A program made the translations under genes and the position numbers. A stretch of 64,000 nucleotides of DNA from PCC-7336 sp039817825 (GTDB lineage: Bacteria > Cyanobacteriota > Cyanobacteriia > Thermostichales > PCC-7336), in NCBI GenBank assembly GCA_039817825.1, contig JBCBVA010000002.1, positions 1-64,000 on the forward strand, read 5' to 3'. The notes beneath the pieces were generated by a model. The model made no database searches, was not told the origin of the DNA, and worked only from the letters and a program-made list of their open reading frames with translations. This document shows positions 26,931-36,433 of the stretch, one piece after another. Position 1 is the stretch's first letter; every line of letters begins with the position of its first letter.

Positions 26931-27048
26931 AACCTGAGTTCCATGGCCCTCATCCCCGGCAATGGGAGAAGGGAGAGACGTAAACCCTGATGTTGTCGTT
27001 GTGGTGTGGGTTACTATCCCACTCGAATAGCCCTGTCGAACTGACGTT
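26931..27048. repeat. Dispersed intergenic repeat, copy A (REP/MITE-like)
   Basis: This 118-bp stretch matches a second one at 53939-54069. Shared blocks are CTGAGTTC, TAGCCCTCAT (here TGGCCCTCAT), TGGGAGAAGGGAG, AAACCCT, and a common end GTCGAACTGACGTT. Its ends are nearly inverted: AACCTGAGTTC at the left and, read on the other strand, AACGTCAGTTC at the right (9 of 11 match). Copy A has lost the left arm of the central hairpin that copy B keeps. It lies directly behind the stop of the RTX/CHRD gene. Confidence 0.75.
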
Positions 27049-27061
27049 AAGTCAGAGTCAA

Positions 27062-30000
27062 CTAGACAATGAAGTCAGTGCCATCCAGAACGTTGACCTG
27101 AACACCTTGCAATAGAGCAGTGTTGTTGGGGGCAAATGTCAGCAGTGCATCTGCGCCAATCTGTTGTGCTCCAGCAAGAACGTCTTGCAGATCGGAGGCA
27201 CCGAAGCTGAAGGCACTGACATCGAGTAAGTCCGAACTATTGCGGAAATCAGTAACGACATCAGCGGACTCCACATCGAACGGTGCGAACACAAAGGTAT
27301 CGCGACCGCGGCCACCGGTTAGGGTGTCGTTACCGGGGCCACCAATCAAGGTATCGCGGCCACCGCCACCTACGAGCAAGTCATCACCGTCAAGGCCACT
27401 GAGAGTATTCGCCAGATTGCCGGATGCAATGATACTGTCGTCATCGTTTGAGCCGATCGCGTTCTCAATTGAGCTGAGCGTATCGGTTTCAACAACTTCT
27501 TCGAAAACATCAGCCAGAACACCTGTTGGGTTCAATGCAACTTCTGCTTCCGAAGCAAGTCCACCCCCAGCATCGACAAGAGTATCTTGAGCAATGGGCC
27601 CGTTTACACCAGTCGGAGCATTGTGAAGGTGTATCGCTGAAACGGCACCTGGTACTGGTGTCAGCAGATCGCTGACAGCAAGCCCATCGATTGATAGCTC
27701 TTGGCTGTAGCTGGCATTGCCCGCTGCATCGACTGTAATAGTGACACGGCCAAATCCAGTAGCCTCTGAGTCAGATGTAGGACCTGGCTCTTGAGACGCG
27801 TCAAGACCGCCTTCAAGCACGATTGTGCGAACACCATCTTCACCGATATCGTCGCTCGTCACGAAAAGCTGTCCGCGGATCTCACCAGCAGGGAAATCTT
27901 CAGTGTGAACGTTAAAGTACAGGTTACCTGCGAGGGCTTCCGAGACAAATTCAGCATCTGATAAGCCGTTGAGTGTATCGACTTCAACACCTTCAAACGC
28001 TACTGAGAAGCCAGTTTCGCGAACGGCAGTCCCGCTTCCGTCACCATCAAGTGCGATCGATACAGGCACATCCAGATCGGAGAAATCTACCGTATCGACG
28101 CCTTCACCACCGGTCAGGGTATCATTTCCTCCTTCGCCAACCAGAAAGTCATCTCCGCCCTGCCCGTTGAGTGCATTGGCCCCGGAGTTGCCACTGAGGG
28201 TATCGTCACCAGCCCCAGACCCATTGATATTCTCAAAGCCAATCAGCGTATCTCCGAAGGAAGAGGTTGCATTACCATCCTCATCGAGGTCGACTTCGAC
28301 GCCTCCCCCAGCCGTAAAGAGAGCGGTGTCAATTCCAGCTCCACCATTCAGAGTGTCTGCCCCGGCAAACGAGTGAATGGCATCGTTTCCTGCTCCACCA
28401 ACGAGGTTGTTTACCTCGTTGTTACCCAAGATCAGATCGTCGAAGTTGGTTCCGATGACATTTTCAAAGTTGTCAACTTCGGCGATCGGCTCGCCTCCAG
28501 CCGGAACAGGTGCACTCAGAAGAGCTCCATCCTGGCTTGCAGGGCCAGGAATTGGAGTGTTCAGATCCAGGTCAATGACGATCCCAGAATTTTGGCCAGA
28601 GAAGTCAATTGTGTCGACCCCATCTCCGCCATCAACTCTGGAGAAGAGTTCATCAGACGCTTGAATGAATAGGTCATCCCCTTCACCCAGCAGCACCTCT
28701 CCATCCAGCTCTCCAGTATTGAGAACCTCAACAGAGCCAAGAGCACCTGCCGCATCAATCGCGATACCATTGCCCCCGCTAATCGTGCCGCGGTTAACGA
28801 TGCGACCATCAAAAATGACACCCTCTTCAATCAGGATGCCGGCATCCTCTTCCGATGCAATCAGAGCACCTCGTCTATTACGGATAGACCCATCGAAGGT
28901 GGCTTCATCCAAGCCCGAGCCCACGAAGAGTCTCACGCCGGCTGGAACGTTGTCGGTGCCTCGGCCTTGAATCGTACCGGAGTTGATGATGTCGATGTCA
29001 TCACTTTCAGCGTCACCTGCGGCTCCCACTTGAACGGAGACACCGCTACCCGAGTTGCCTTCACCAGCATCGATCGTGCCGCTGCGAGTATTGACGATAC
29101 GAATATTGTCACCAGTACCATCAACGTAGAGTGTTCCGTCTCGTTGATCGCCACTGCCCAGAATGTCACCGCTGTTAACGATCCTGACGTTGTCACCATC
29201 TAAGTTGACAGCACGGCTCCCCGATTCAATGAGGCCGCGGTTGACGATTGTGAGGTCGTGCTCGGCGTTACCGATATACAAGCCATTGTTGGGTCCAAAA
29301 ATCTGTCCGTTAGTGTTGTTGACGATGCGACCATTGAAGGCCACTCCATCTTCGACAACAACCCCTCCCAAGAAACCAACGCTAACTTCGGAGGTAATCG
29401 TACCGTTGTTGAACACCCGGCCGCTAACGGTTGCTTCCGGTTCGCCGGAACCATTGAAGAACCGCAGACCGCTGGATCCATTGGCTGACACTCGCGCTCC
29501 ATCCGCAAACACCTCCTCGCCATCACCGCGTCCTTGCAGCAGACCGGTGTTGACGATGTCGATATTCTCGCTACTCGGATCGCCAGCAGCCCCCACCTGA
29601 ACGGAGACGGCATCGCCCAGGTTACCCTCCCCAGCATCAATGACACCGCTGTGGAAGTTCCTAACGGAAATATCGTCGCCAGTGCCATCAATGTAGACCG
29701 TGCCGTTGCGCTGGTCGTCGGTTCCCAAGATGGTGCCGCTGTTACGCACCTCGACATTGTCGCCATCTAAGTTGACAGCGCGACTGCCAGACTCGATAGT
29801 GCCGCGGTTGATAATGTCTAGGTCGTGGTTGGCGTTACCGATGTACAAGCCATTGTTGGGGCCAAAGATGCTTCCGCTGTTGCCATTGACGATGCGGCCA
29901 TCAAACGCCACTCCGTCCTCCACAACCAATCCTCCCAAAAAGCCAACACTGACCTCGGAGGTAATGGTTCCGTTATTGCGGATTGAACCGGTAATTGTGG

Positions 30001-30664
30001 CTTCAGGATTGCCAGAGCCGTTAAAGAATCTCAGACCGCTAGACCCGTTAGCATCTACACGAGCCCCCTCTGCAAATACCTCAGGTCCATCCCCCCGACC
30101 TTGCAACAGGCCATTGTTGGTGATGTTAATGTCTGTATTGCCAGGGTCTCCTTCAGCCCCAACCTGAACGGAAACAGCATCTCCAAGGTTGCCGTCTCCA
30201 GCATCGATAACCCCACTTGCCGTATTGGTAAGGCGAAGGCGGTCTACAGTGCCATCGACATAGAGGGTGCCATTGCGTTGGTCGTCGGTACCGAGAATGG
30301 TGCCGGAATTGCGCACGCGACTGCCGTCTCCATCACTCAGATCGACGGCACGGCTATTGGAGGAAATCGTGCCAGAGTTCTCTAGCTCCAGGCTATCGCC
30401 GGTACTGCTGATACCGTTGAAGCCTCCCGAGATCTCGCCCCGGTTGGCGATCTCAGCGTCGCTACCACTCGCATTCACTGCTGTATTGCCTGCATCGGGT
30501 GCAGAAACCGAGCCAGATCGTTCCACTTGCAACGTCGCATCGTCACCCGAAATATCAACGGCGGGTTCACCAATAGGAGCAATAACAGGCTCGTCGATTG
30601 AGACGGTTTCGCCATCATCAATAACGATTGAGGTGTCCAGTTGGCCGGAAAATAAGGCAGACAT
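27062..30664 (-). CDS. Repeat-rich RTX/CHRD surface protein
   Basis: A 1200-residue acidic (Asp/Gly/Asn-rich) protein with no N-terminal signal peptide, as expected for a type I secretion substrate. The ATG is preceded by AGGAG at ideal spacing. Residues ~1-650 are beta-helix-like repeats (NSGTI.../NRGTI... turns), organised in three long copies of about 189 residues. A first RTX block (about 740-870) has GGxGxDxLx nonapeptides (GGAGND, GGDDFLVGEGGND). A CHRD domain (about 905-1030; ending near AIHLHNAPTGVNGPI) follows. A second RTX block (about 1075-1140; GGGRDTLIGGPGNDTLTGG) leads into a C-terminal TFVF...DVVTDF tail typical of RTX secretion signals. Calcium binding and an extracellular adhesin or matrix role are inferred. 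No type I exporter is encoded nearby. Confidence 0.85.
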   Translation of the reverse strand: MSALFSGQLDTSIVIDDGETVSIDEPVIAPIGEPAVDISGDDATLQVERSGSVSAPDAGNTAVNASGSDAEIANRGEISGGFNGISSTGDSLELENSGTISSNSRAVDLSDGDGSRVRNSGTILGTDDQRNGTLYVDGTVDRLRLTNTASGVIDAGDGNLGDAVSVQVGAEGDPGNTDINITNNGLLQGRGDGPEVFAEGARVDANGSSGLRFFNGSGNPEATITGSIRNNGTITSEVSVGFLGGLVVEDGVAFDGRIVNGNSGSIFGPNNGLYIGNANHDLDIINRGTIESGSRAVNLDGDNVEVRNSGTILGTDDQRNGTVYIDGTGDDISVRNFHSGVIDAGEGNLGDAVSVQVGAAGDPSSENIDIVNTGLLQGRGDGEEVFADGARVSANGSSGLRFFNGSGEPEATVSGRVFNNGTITSEVSVGFLGGVVVEDGVAFNGRIVNNTNGQIFGPNNGLYIGNAEHDLTIVNRGLIESGSRAVNLDGDNVRIVNSGDILGSGDQRDGTLYVDGTGDNIRIVNTRSGTIDAGEGNSGSGVSVQVGAAGDAESDDIDIINSGTIQGRGTDNVPAGVRLFVGSGLDEATFDGSIRNRRGALIASEEDAGILIEEGVIFDGRIVNRGTISGGNGIAIDAAGALGSVEVLNTGELDGEVLLGEGDDLFIQASDELFSRVDGGDGVDTIDFSGQNSGIVIDLDLNTPIPGPASQDGALLSAPVPAGGEPIAEVDNFENVIGTNFDDLILGNNEVNNLVGGAGNDAIHSFAGADTLNGGAGIDTALFTAGGGVEVDLDEDGNATSSFGDTLIGFENINGSGAGDDTLSGNSGANALNGQGGDDFLVGEGGNDTLTGGEGVDTVDFSDLDVPVSIALDGDGSGTAVRETGFSVAFEGVEVDTLNGLSDAEFVSEALAGNLYFNVHTEDFPAGEIRGQLFVTSDDIGEDGVRTIVLEGGLDASQEPGPTSDSEATGFGRVTITVDAAGNASYSQELSIDGLAVSDLLTPVPGAVSAIHLHNAPTGVNGPIAQDTLVDAGGGLASEAEVALNPTGVLADVFEEVVETDTLSSIENAIGSNDDDSIIASGNLANTLSGLDGDDLLVGGGGRDTLIGGPGNDTLTGGRGRDTFVFAPFDVESADVVTDFRNSSDLLDVSAFSFGASDLQDVLAGAQQIGADALLTFAPNNTALLQGVQVNVLDGTDFIV
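28760..30370 (-). repeat. Three ~567-bp tandem repeats inside the RTX/CHRD gene
   Basis: The protein repeats a 189-residue unit that starts with RG(T/L)IESGSRAVNLDGDN and ends with IFGPNNGLYIGN plus HDL. Copies 1 and 2 are very close in DNA (for example the CCATTGTTGGG(T/G)CCAAA stretches near 29281 and 29851, 570 bases apart). Copy 3 (about 28760-29230) has diverged and lost part of the middle. The array arose by tandem duplication of a large unit. Confidence 0.8.
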
Positions 30665-31441
30665 GAATGAATCTCCTAATCATGTGGGTTGATTTTCAGA
30701 ACAAGTGGCAGGCGTCACCGGCCTGACTCCAAGTTGGAGTTAGGCATTCAGTTGCTATCCCCCACCTGCACGAGAGTTGACTGGGAGGAACTTGTGGCGC
30801 GGATTGCTGCGGGATTACCGAGCAAGGTCGCTAGATTGATTGCAAACCGTTGCGCACTTGGAATTACTTCGCTTGAGAACGCCGGACTGCTTACTAATTA
30901 GAATGACCGATTTGGCTTGAGAGAATGTCTCAGATTTTGTCTCACGAAAACGACTATTCCTAGCCAATAGGAAGAGATTTAGATATGAGTTAATATCGAC
31001 TTATCCCACTCTTCATGAGTCCTCAGCAGGCATTCATTTTTAGACGAGCTAAGTCAGAGATCGCGCTGCTCAAATGCTTGTTACGGCAGAGAACATAGAA
31101 TTCTTGAAGGCTGGATGATTAAAATTTATGTCACTCCAAAGGGCATCCCTTTATCACATATTGAATGGTGTTCAGCTCCATTTTTTGTATCAGTAAGAAA
31201 AGCCTTATTTGATTCTCAGAACTTACTCATATTTCAATTTGTAAGTCGATTTTGGGGGCGATCTCTACTCTATACAACGTGTTAAATCGGAGAAAGGAAT
31301 GCCTTACGCTCATCTTTGTCCTAGGAGTTAGACAAGCTTGCCATGAGGTGTATGGCAAGCTGCTGCGCGAAATACAGTGCTTGAAAGATCCTGCGATACG
31401 CAATCGCAGGCCTTCGACAAAATTACGTTTCTCCAATTCTG
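30665..31441. other. 777-bp gap between pfkA and the RTX gene
   Basis: No supported gene. A hairpin GCCTGACTCCA / TGGAGTTAGGC (about 30720-30744, one wobble pair) lies in the leader region of the RTX gene. Two perfect hairpins lie just behind pfkA: a 10-bp stem AGCTTGCCAT/ATGGCAAGCT at 31335-31361 and an 8-bp stem CCTGCGAT/ATCGCAGG at 31390-31410. The latter two may act in termination of pfkA, although no strong T-run follows. The rest is AT-rich with no recognisable signal. Confidence 0.45.
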
Positions 31442-32530
31442 TTAGTCGCCTAGGCAGATCCCCATGCCTCTAGCTGTGTGAATAAGGGTATCGGCACAAT
31501 CGACACAACTGTACGAGGCGATCGCCTCATCAATCGGCACCACGTCCACCGAGCGATTGCGCCAGCCCACCATATGTCCGTATTTTTCTTCGGCAATTAG
31601 ATCGACGGCTTTAACACCGAAGGCTGTGGCCACCAGGCGATCGGTCGCTGAAGGTGTCCCCCCTCGCTGCAAGTGACCCAACACGGTCACGCGAGTATCC
31701 AGACCCGTTTTGCCAGAAATCCGATCGCTAATGAAATCTCCAATTCCCCCTAACCTGGGTAGCCCGCTGCGGTGAAGCTGTTGAGCCACCGTTTCCCCCT
31801 GTAGGTTTTTCACCCCTTCTGCTACAACGGCCAGGGTATAGGCCAGCCCTCGCTTTTGGCGGTCGAGGATTTTGGCACAGACCTTATCGATGTCGTAGGG
31901 AATTTCGGGAATCAAAATAATCTTGGCGCCGCCTGCAATCCCGGCACTAAGGGCAATATGACCGGCATCGCGACCCATTACCTCCAAAATCATCACTCGT
32001 CGGTGGCTCTCAGCCGTAGATCTCAGGCGATCGAGGGCTTCTGTGGCAACATTGACTGCGGTTGTAAATCCGATCGCCAGTTCGGTGCCCCCCAAATCGT
32101 TGTCGATGGTTTTGGGAATGGCGACTAAATTCATGCCTTGGCCCACTTTGGCCAGCTTGTTCATGATGGCCATGCTGCCATCGCCGCCAATGGCCACCAG
32201 CGCACTTAGGCCCAGCCGGTGATAGGCATCGACCACATCTTGAGAGCGATCGCGTACCGTTCCGTCCGGATCGGGATAGGCAAACGGGTTGCCGTAGTTG
32301 GTAGTCCCCAACATGGTTCCCCCCAGCGGTAGCTTACCGATGACCGATTCGAGGGTGAGGGAAATCGTATCGCAGGGTTCGGATAAAAAGCCGTGGGTGG
32401 CGTTCAGAATGCCGACCACTTCCCAGCCATAACCGTGAACGGCCCGCTGCACCACTGCCCGAATAGCAGCATTAAGACCGGCGCAGTCTCCACCACTGGT
32501 CATGACGCCAATTCTTCGAGGGCCGCTCAT
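31442..32530 (-). CDS. pfkA: ATP-dependent 6-phosphofructokinase
   Basis: Phosphorylates fructose 6-phosphate in glycolysis. The 362 residues carry the family motifs: MTSGGDCAGLNAAIRAVV at the N-terminus (nucleotide loop), AIGGDGSMAIM (the GGDG form fits ATP rather than pyrophosphate use), and the catalytic PKTIDNDLGGTELAIGF. They also carry MEVMGRD-type substrate residues (EVMGRDAGHIAL) and VTVLGHLQRGGTPSATDR. Length and motif order are those of bacterial PfkA with a cyanobacterial C-terminal extension. It is transcribed alone, divergent from era. Cyanobacteria often have two pfkA copies, and which one this is cannot be told here. Confidence 0.94.
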   Translation of the reverse strand: MSGPRRIGVMTSGGDCAGLNAAIRAVVQRAVHGYGWEVVGILNATHGFLSEPCDTISLTLESVIGKLPLGGTMLGTTNYGNPFAYPDPDGTVRDRSQDVVDAYHRLGLSALVAIGGDGSMAIMNKLAKVGQGMNLVAIPKTIDNDLGGTELAIGFTTAVNVATEALDRLRSTAESHRRVMILEVMGRDAGHIALSAGIAGGAKIILIPEIPYDIDKVCAKILDRQKRGLAYTLAVVAEGVKNLQGETVAQQLHRSGLPRLGGIGDFISDRISGKTGLDTRVTVLGHLQRGGTPSATDRLVATAFGVKAVDLIAEEKYGHMVGWRNRSVDVVPIDEAIASYSCVDCADTLIHTARGMGICLGD

Positions 32531-32782
32531 GCCATACCGTCCCGATTGTCAAAAAAGTTCCGTATGGTTGGTTGTACCGAACTGCGAAGGCGATTCCCAA
32601 AAATTAGAGAATTTCTTCAATAAGGGGACTCCTGCCCGGTGCCTGTCTGTCTATCGAGTCCACTATGTGTGCTGACGAAGTCCAACAATCGAGTGAATGC
32701 ATGAGGTGCATTTTGGGATAGCCTTGATTCCCCAGACTAAACTTGATGTCCTGCCCAATGCCCGCTTCCCGAGCGCACCACT

Positions 32783-33814
32783 GTGAGTACCTCCCCTCTA
32801 AATTCGTCTGAGTCCAAGGCTTCTGAATCCAAGGCTTCTGAATCCAAGGCTTCTGAGTCCAAGGCTGCGGAATTGCCGCCCATCCCTGGCCTGTTACCCA
32901 AAGCGCCCAAAGGCTTCCGGTCTGGGTTTGCGGCATTGGTGGGGCGGCCCAATGTGGGTAAGTCCACGATTTTGAATGGGCTGGTGGGTCAGAAGATTGC
33001 TATTACTTCTCCGATCGCCCAAACCACCCGCAACCGCCTGCAGGGAATTCTCACTCTCCCCACCGCTCAAATCGTGCTGGTGGACACCCCCGGTATTCAC
33101 AAACCCCATCATCGTCTAGGAGAAGCGCTAGTTAACACCGCCCGCAGTGCGCTTAATTCTGTGGATGCGGTCATTCTGGTGGTGGATGGTTCGGAAATGG
33201 CAGGGAAAGGCGATCGCTTCATTGCCAACTGGCTGTCTCCAGAACTGCCAGTGATCCTCTGTCGCAATAAACAGGATTTGCTGCCGAAAGGTAAAGACAA
33301 GCAGGACAAGGGGAAGCGTAGGGCGATCGCGGATTCCTACCGAGAGATGTTGCCGCAGGCCAAAGATGTCAGTATTTCGGCTTTGAATAAAAACAGCCTG
33401 GAGCCATTGCTGAGTGCTATTGCATCGCAGTTACCGCAAGGGCCGTACTACTATCCCCCCGACTTAGTCACCGATCGCCCCGAGCGCTTCATCATGGGGG
33501 AGCTGATTCGAGAGCAAATCTTGCACCACACCCGCAACGAGGTGCCCCACTCAGTGGCCATCACAATCGATCGTGTGGAAGAAAGCCCCAAGATTACCCG
33601 CATTCTGGCTACGGCGATCGTCGAGCGCGATTCGCAAAAAGGGATCTTAATTGGCAAGGGGGGTCAAATGCTCAAGACGATTGGAAGTGGAGCCCGCCAA
33701 CAGATTCAAAAATTGATTGTTGGCAAAGTCTATTTGGAGCTGTTTGTGAAGGTGAGGCCCAAGTGGAGGCAGTCTGCTGGGCTGTTGGCTGAGCTGGGAT
33801 ATGCGGAGGAATAG
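32783..33814 (+). CDS. era: GTPase Era with repeat-containing N-terminal extension
   Basis: Era binds 16S rRNA and is needed for maturation of the 30S subunit. The start is a GTG at 32783; no upstream in-frame ATG is available. G1 is GRPNVGKST (about residue 53), the switch region is ITSPIAQTTRNRLQGI, G3 is DTPGIHKPHHRLGE and G4 is NKQD. The C-terminal KH domain (about 260-330) has the RNA-binding ILIGKGGQMLKTIG loop. All key residues are present. The unusual part is the first ~45 residues: a low-complexity tail with four SESKA repeats coded by a 15-bp tandem array. Standard Era starts near the FRSGFAALVGRPNVG segment, so the tail is an add-on, probably disordered. Confidence 0.95.
   Translation: MSTSPLNSSESKASESKASESKASESKAAELPPIPGLLPKAPKGFRSGFAALVGRPNVGKSTILNGLVGQKIAITSPIAQTTRNRLQGILTLPTAQIVLVDTPGIHKPHHRLGEALVNTARSALNSVDAVILVVDGSEMAGKGDRFIANWLSPELPVILCRNKQDLLPKGKDKQDKGKRRAIADSYREMLPQAKDVSISALNKNSLEPLLSAIASQLPQGPYYYPPDLVTDRPERFIMGELIREQILHHTRNEVPHSVAITIDRVEESPKITRILATAIVERDSQKGILIGKGGQMLKTIGSGARQQIQKLIVGKVYLELFVKVRPKWRQSAGLLAELGYAEE
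32807..32866 (+). repeat. 15-bp coding tandem repeat in era (4 copies)
   Basis: Four head-to-tail units TCTGA(G/A)TCCAAGGCT at 32807, 32822, 32837 and 32852 encode Ser-Glu-Ser-Lys-Ala each time. Only one base varies, so the array is young or kept uniform. Confidence 0.9.
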
Positions 33815-33909
33815 TCCTCTCGCCAGACACAACGAAGAGAGAACAACATAACGCTCGCCAATTTACCCACTACACTTTTGGTCAAGTAGCGATCGCTGGA
33901 GAGTGTAAG

Positions 33910-34686
33910 ATGTCAAGTTCGATCGCAATTAACGACTCTTGGTTCAAAACCGAGCGGATTAATGACGACCTCTACCTCATCACAGAGCACCGCTATTACT
34001 GGTGGAATCGAGCGAATCTGTGGTTGGTGAAAGGGGACAAGCAGGATCTGCTGATCGATACGGGGTTAGGGGTGGCCAGTCTTCGTCACCATCTAGCAGA
34101 CCTAATTGATAAGCCGTTGTTGGCGATCGCCAGTCACATTCATTTCGACCATGCGGGAGGCATGGTGGAGTTTGACCACCGAGCCATTCATGCAGCAGAA
34201 GCGGAAGCTTTACGGCAAGGGGATAATTACGAAGCGCTGTGTACTCCGGAGCAAGGCTGGGTGCTGCCCGAACACTTTGAAGTCGAACCCCATCCCGGCT
34301 TTACCGTGACTGAATACCGGTTAAGAGAAGCAGAACCAACACAGATTTTGCAGGAAGGAGACGTACTGGATTTGGGGAACCGAGCGTTTGAGGTGATGCA
34401 CTTGCCCGGTCACTCTCACGGCTGCATTGCGTTGTTCGATCCGCAGTCTCGCGAGCTGTTTTCAGGCGACGTGATTTACGATGGCGAGCTGCTGGATGAG
34501 TTGCATTGCAGCGATATTCCCACGTATATCGCCACCTACGAACGCCTGCAGAAGCTAGCGGTGGAAACGGCTTATCCCGGTCACTACCGCATTTTTGGAA
34601 AGCAGCGTTACGACCAAATTATTGGTGAGTATTTGGATGCCAGACGGAAGCCGGGATGTCCTGCAGAGCACCACAGGGCTGAATAG
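33910..34686 (+). CDS. MBL-fold metallo-hydrolase
   Basis: A metallo-beta-lactamase-fold hydrolase of unknown substrate, probably cytoplasmic (no signal peptide). The zinc motif SHIHFDHAGG (HxHxDH) is near residues 75-84. A third ligand His is in MHLPGHSHGCIALFD, an acidic bridging residue is in FSGDVIYDG, and a last His is in YPGHYRIFG. The 258-residue length suits glyoxalase II-like or lactonase-like subfamilies. The ATG at 33910 follows GGAGAG (about 33899-33904). It is convergent with the cysteine hydrolase gene nine bases away. Whether it works with that hydrolase is open. Confidence 0.88.
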   Translation: MSSSIAINDSWFKTERINDDLYLITEHRYYWWNRANLWLVKGDKQDLLIDTGLGVASLRHHLADLIDKPLLAIASHIHFDHAGGMVEFDHRAIHAAEAEALRQGDNYEALCTPEQGWVLPEHFEVEPHPGFTVTEYRLREAEPTQILQEGDVLDLGNRAFEVMHLPGHSHGCIALFDPQSRELFSGDVIYDGELLDELHCSDIPTYIATYERLQKLAVETAYPGHYRIFGKQRYDQIIGEYLDARRKPGCPAEHHRAE

Positions 34687-34695
34687 GTCAGATTG

Positions 34696-35289
34696 TCAGG
34701 CAACAACTACGGCTGACAGTGCCTCGACGACCTCATCGTGCATGACCCTGGCTCCAGATTGCAGGTATTCCATTGCGGTCAGAGCAGCCCAGTGGGCTTC
34801 CCAGTCCGAGCCAGTGCAGCAATCTTCAATTACGTGGATGTGGTAGTCGTGCTGGTGGGCATCGACGGCGGTGTAATGGACGCACACGTTGGTCATTGCT
34901 CCCATCAACAGTACGGTGTCAACCTTCAACCCTCGCAACAGTAAATCCAAGTCGGTAGCGAAGAATCCGCTGTAGCGTCGCTTGACGATAGGGAATTCGC
35001 CGTCGATGGGGGCCAGTTCGTGATAATGCTGAGTGCTGGCCCAGGTTTCCAAGCAGTGGATGGCTTCAGAACCGTCCAGTTCGCGGCCAAAATCCACCAT
35101 TTCTTTACGGTGAACTTCTTGTAGGTGAACGATCGGTAGCTTGGCCGCTCGCGCGGCTGCCAGCACTTGTTTGGCTTTGGGCAATACCTCGGCAGCTCCC
35201 ACATGAGGGAGATTTCCTTCGCCCGTGAACACTCCAGTTTGAAAATCGACGCAAATCAGGGCAGTGCGGTCTAGGGGGAGTTGAAGCAT
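34696..35289 (-). CDS. Cysteine hydrolase, isochorismatase family
   Basis: Member of the isochorismatase-like hydrolase superfamily with an intact Asp-Lys-Cys triad: Asp in ALICVDFQTG, Lys in PIVKRRYSGF and Cys in MTNVCVHYTA. The frame is open to 35445, but the ATG at 35289 has an AAGGAGG box eight bases upstream. That decides a 197-residue product. The segment IEDCCTGSDWEAHWAAL resembles the amidase-like branch (N-carbamoyl or biuret hydrolases) more than true isochorismatases, but that is judged by eye. It lies 70 bases downstream of an ABC permease gene on the same strand, suggesting that it acts on an imported amide or ureide-like compound. Confidence 0.85.
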   Translation of the reverse strand: MLQLPLDRTALICVDFQTGVFTGEGNLPHVGAAEVLPKAKQVLAAARAAKLPIVHLQEVHRKEMVDFGRELDGSEAIHCLETWASTQHYHELAPIDGEFPIVKRRYSGFFATDLDLLLRGLKVDTVLLMGAMTNVCVHYTAVDAHQHDYHIHVIEDCCTGSDWEAHWAALTAMEYLQSGARVMHDEVVEALSAVVVA

Positions 35290-35359
35290 GGCGATCGCCT
35301 CCTTATGCATCACGAATGCCGAGCTGTTGGAAATGTTGTGAGCGGCACCGGTTGGCTCT

Positions 35360-36220
35360 CTAACGCTGAGTGGTATCGACCCAGGGGGTGAGGGCTCTGG
35401 ATATCCAGCGCAAGCTGTAGTCGAGGGTGAGGCCGATCGCCCCAATTAACGCAATGCAGAACAACACCTTCTCGGTTTGCAAAAATCGCTGAGCTTGCAC
35501 GATGGTGAATCCCAATCCCGATTGGGCGGCTACCAGTTCGGCAATGACCAAGTAATTCCATGCGCCAGAAATATTGACCCGCAACGTATCCAGAACGCTG
35601 GGAAATACCCCCGGAATAATCACCCTTGTCAGCACTTCCCAGCGGTTAGCCCCGAGGGTATAGGCCACATTAATCATCTCGCTGGGAATAAATTTGACGG
35701 CATCGGCCACCATGATGGCGTTGTACAGCACCACGCCTAAGAAGACGATCAGCACTTTGGATGCTTCGTCGATGCCTACCCAAATAATTATCAGCGGGAC
35801 AAAAGCGACTACCGGCATGTAGCGCACGGTGCCCACAATCGGAGCAAACAAGCTTTCCATGCTGTAGAACGTCCCCATTGCCACCCCCATCGGCACCCCG
35901 ATGATGGCGGCCAAAACGAAGCCCCCCAGCACCCGACCGCAACTGGCCAGGACATCTGTAATCAGACTGTCTTGGGTAAACATCTCCCAGCCCGATCGCA
36001 ACACGGCAGTTGGCGTGGGTAGAAACAGAGCGCTGACCCAGCCGTTGTAGCTGAACACGGCCCATAGCGTCAGCGGGACTGCCAAGGACGCGATCGCAAT
36101 CAGCAGCGATAACCAGCCAGGAAATCCCTGACGGATGCTCCAAAAGACCGAAGGGCGGAGATAGCGATTGTCGGGAGCAGAAGACAGTGGTAGGGGCTCG
36201 TCAAAACTGGATTGAGTCAC
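35360..36220 (-). CDS. ABC transporter permease (SsuC/TauC-like)
   Basis: Inner-membrane subunit of a nitrate/sulfonate/taurine-type importer. The 286 residues contain about six hydrophobic helices, the first at about 33-57. The cytoplasmic coupling motif of this permease class is visible around VAYTLGANRWEVLTRVIIPG, with the EAA-type Gly. It is divergent from the ATPase gene (36434), with a ~210-bp shared control region, and probably co-transcribed with the cysteine hydrolase. With the ATPase and the binding protein it makes a complete importer. The substrate cannot be assigned from these sequences. Confidence 0.9.
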   Translation of the reverse strand: MTQSSFDEPLPLSSAPDNRYLRPSVFWSIRQGFPGWLSLLIAIASLAVPLTLWAVFSYNGWVSALFLPTPTAVLRSGWEMFTQDSLITDVLASCGRVLGGFVLAAIIGVPMGVAMGTFYSMESLFAPIVGTVRYMPVVAFVPLIIIWVGIDEASKVLIVFLGVVLYNAIMVADAVKFIPSEMINVAYTLGANRWEVLTRVIIPGVFPSVLDTLRVNISGAWNYLVIAELVAAQSGLGFTIVQAQRFLQTEKVLFCIALIGAIGLTLDYSLRWISRALTPWVDTTQR

Positions 36221-36433
36221 GCACGGTTCCCAAGACAGTGCCTACAGCATGCGGCGGTAACTCGGGTTGCTCTGTGTTCAACTTGACATTTTGCTCGGAA
36301 CGTATGGGGTTAACTGGGGCATGGCAAACTGCTCACAGGTCGAAAGCCCCGAGCAGTCCAGCCCTGACCGGATAAGAAAAAACACTCGAGCAATCTGCGT
36401 AGCGGTTTGCCGACTGCCACCACACCTTAGGAA

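Noticed and set aside
29163..30692. Several open frames of 76-155 residues opposite the RTX/CHRD gene
   Set aside because: Repetitive coding sequence on one strand keeps the other open. The frames repeat with the same 567-bp period and have no ribosome binding sites.
34696..35445. Longer 249-residue form of the cysteine hydrolase
   Set aside because: The extra N-terminal 52 residues overlap the permease gene and look non-coding; the strong AAGGAGG box sets the start at 35289.
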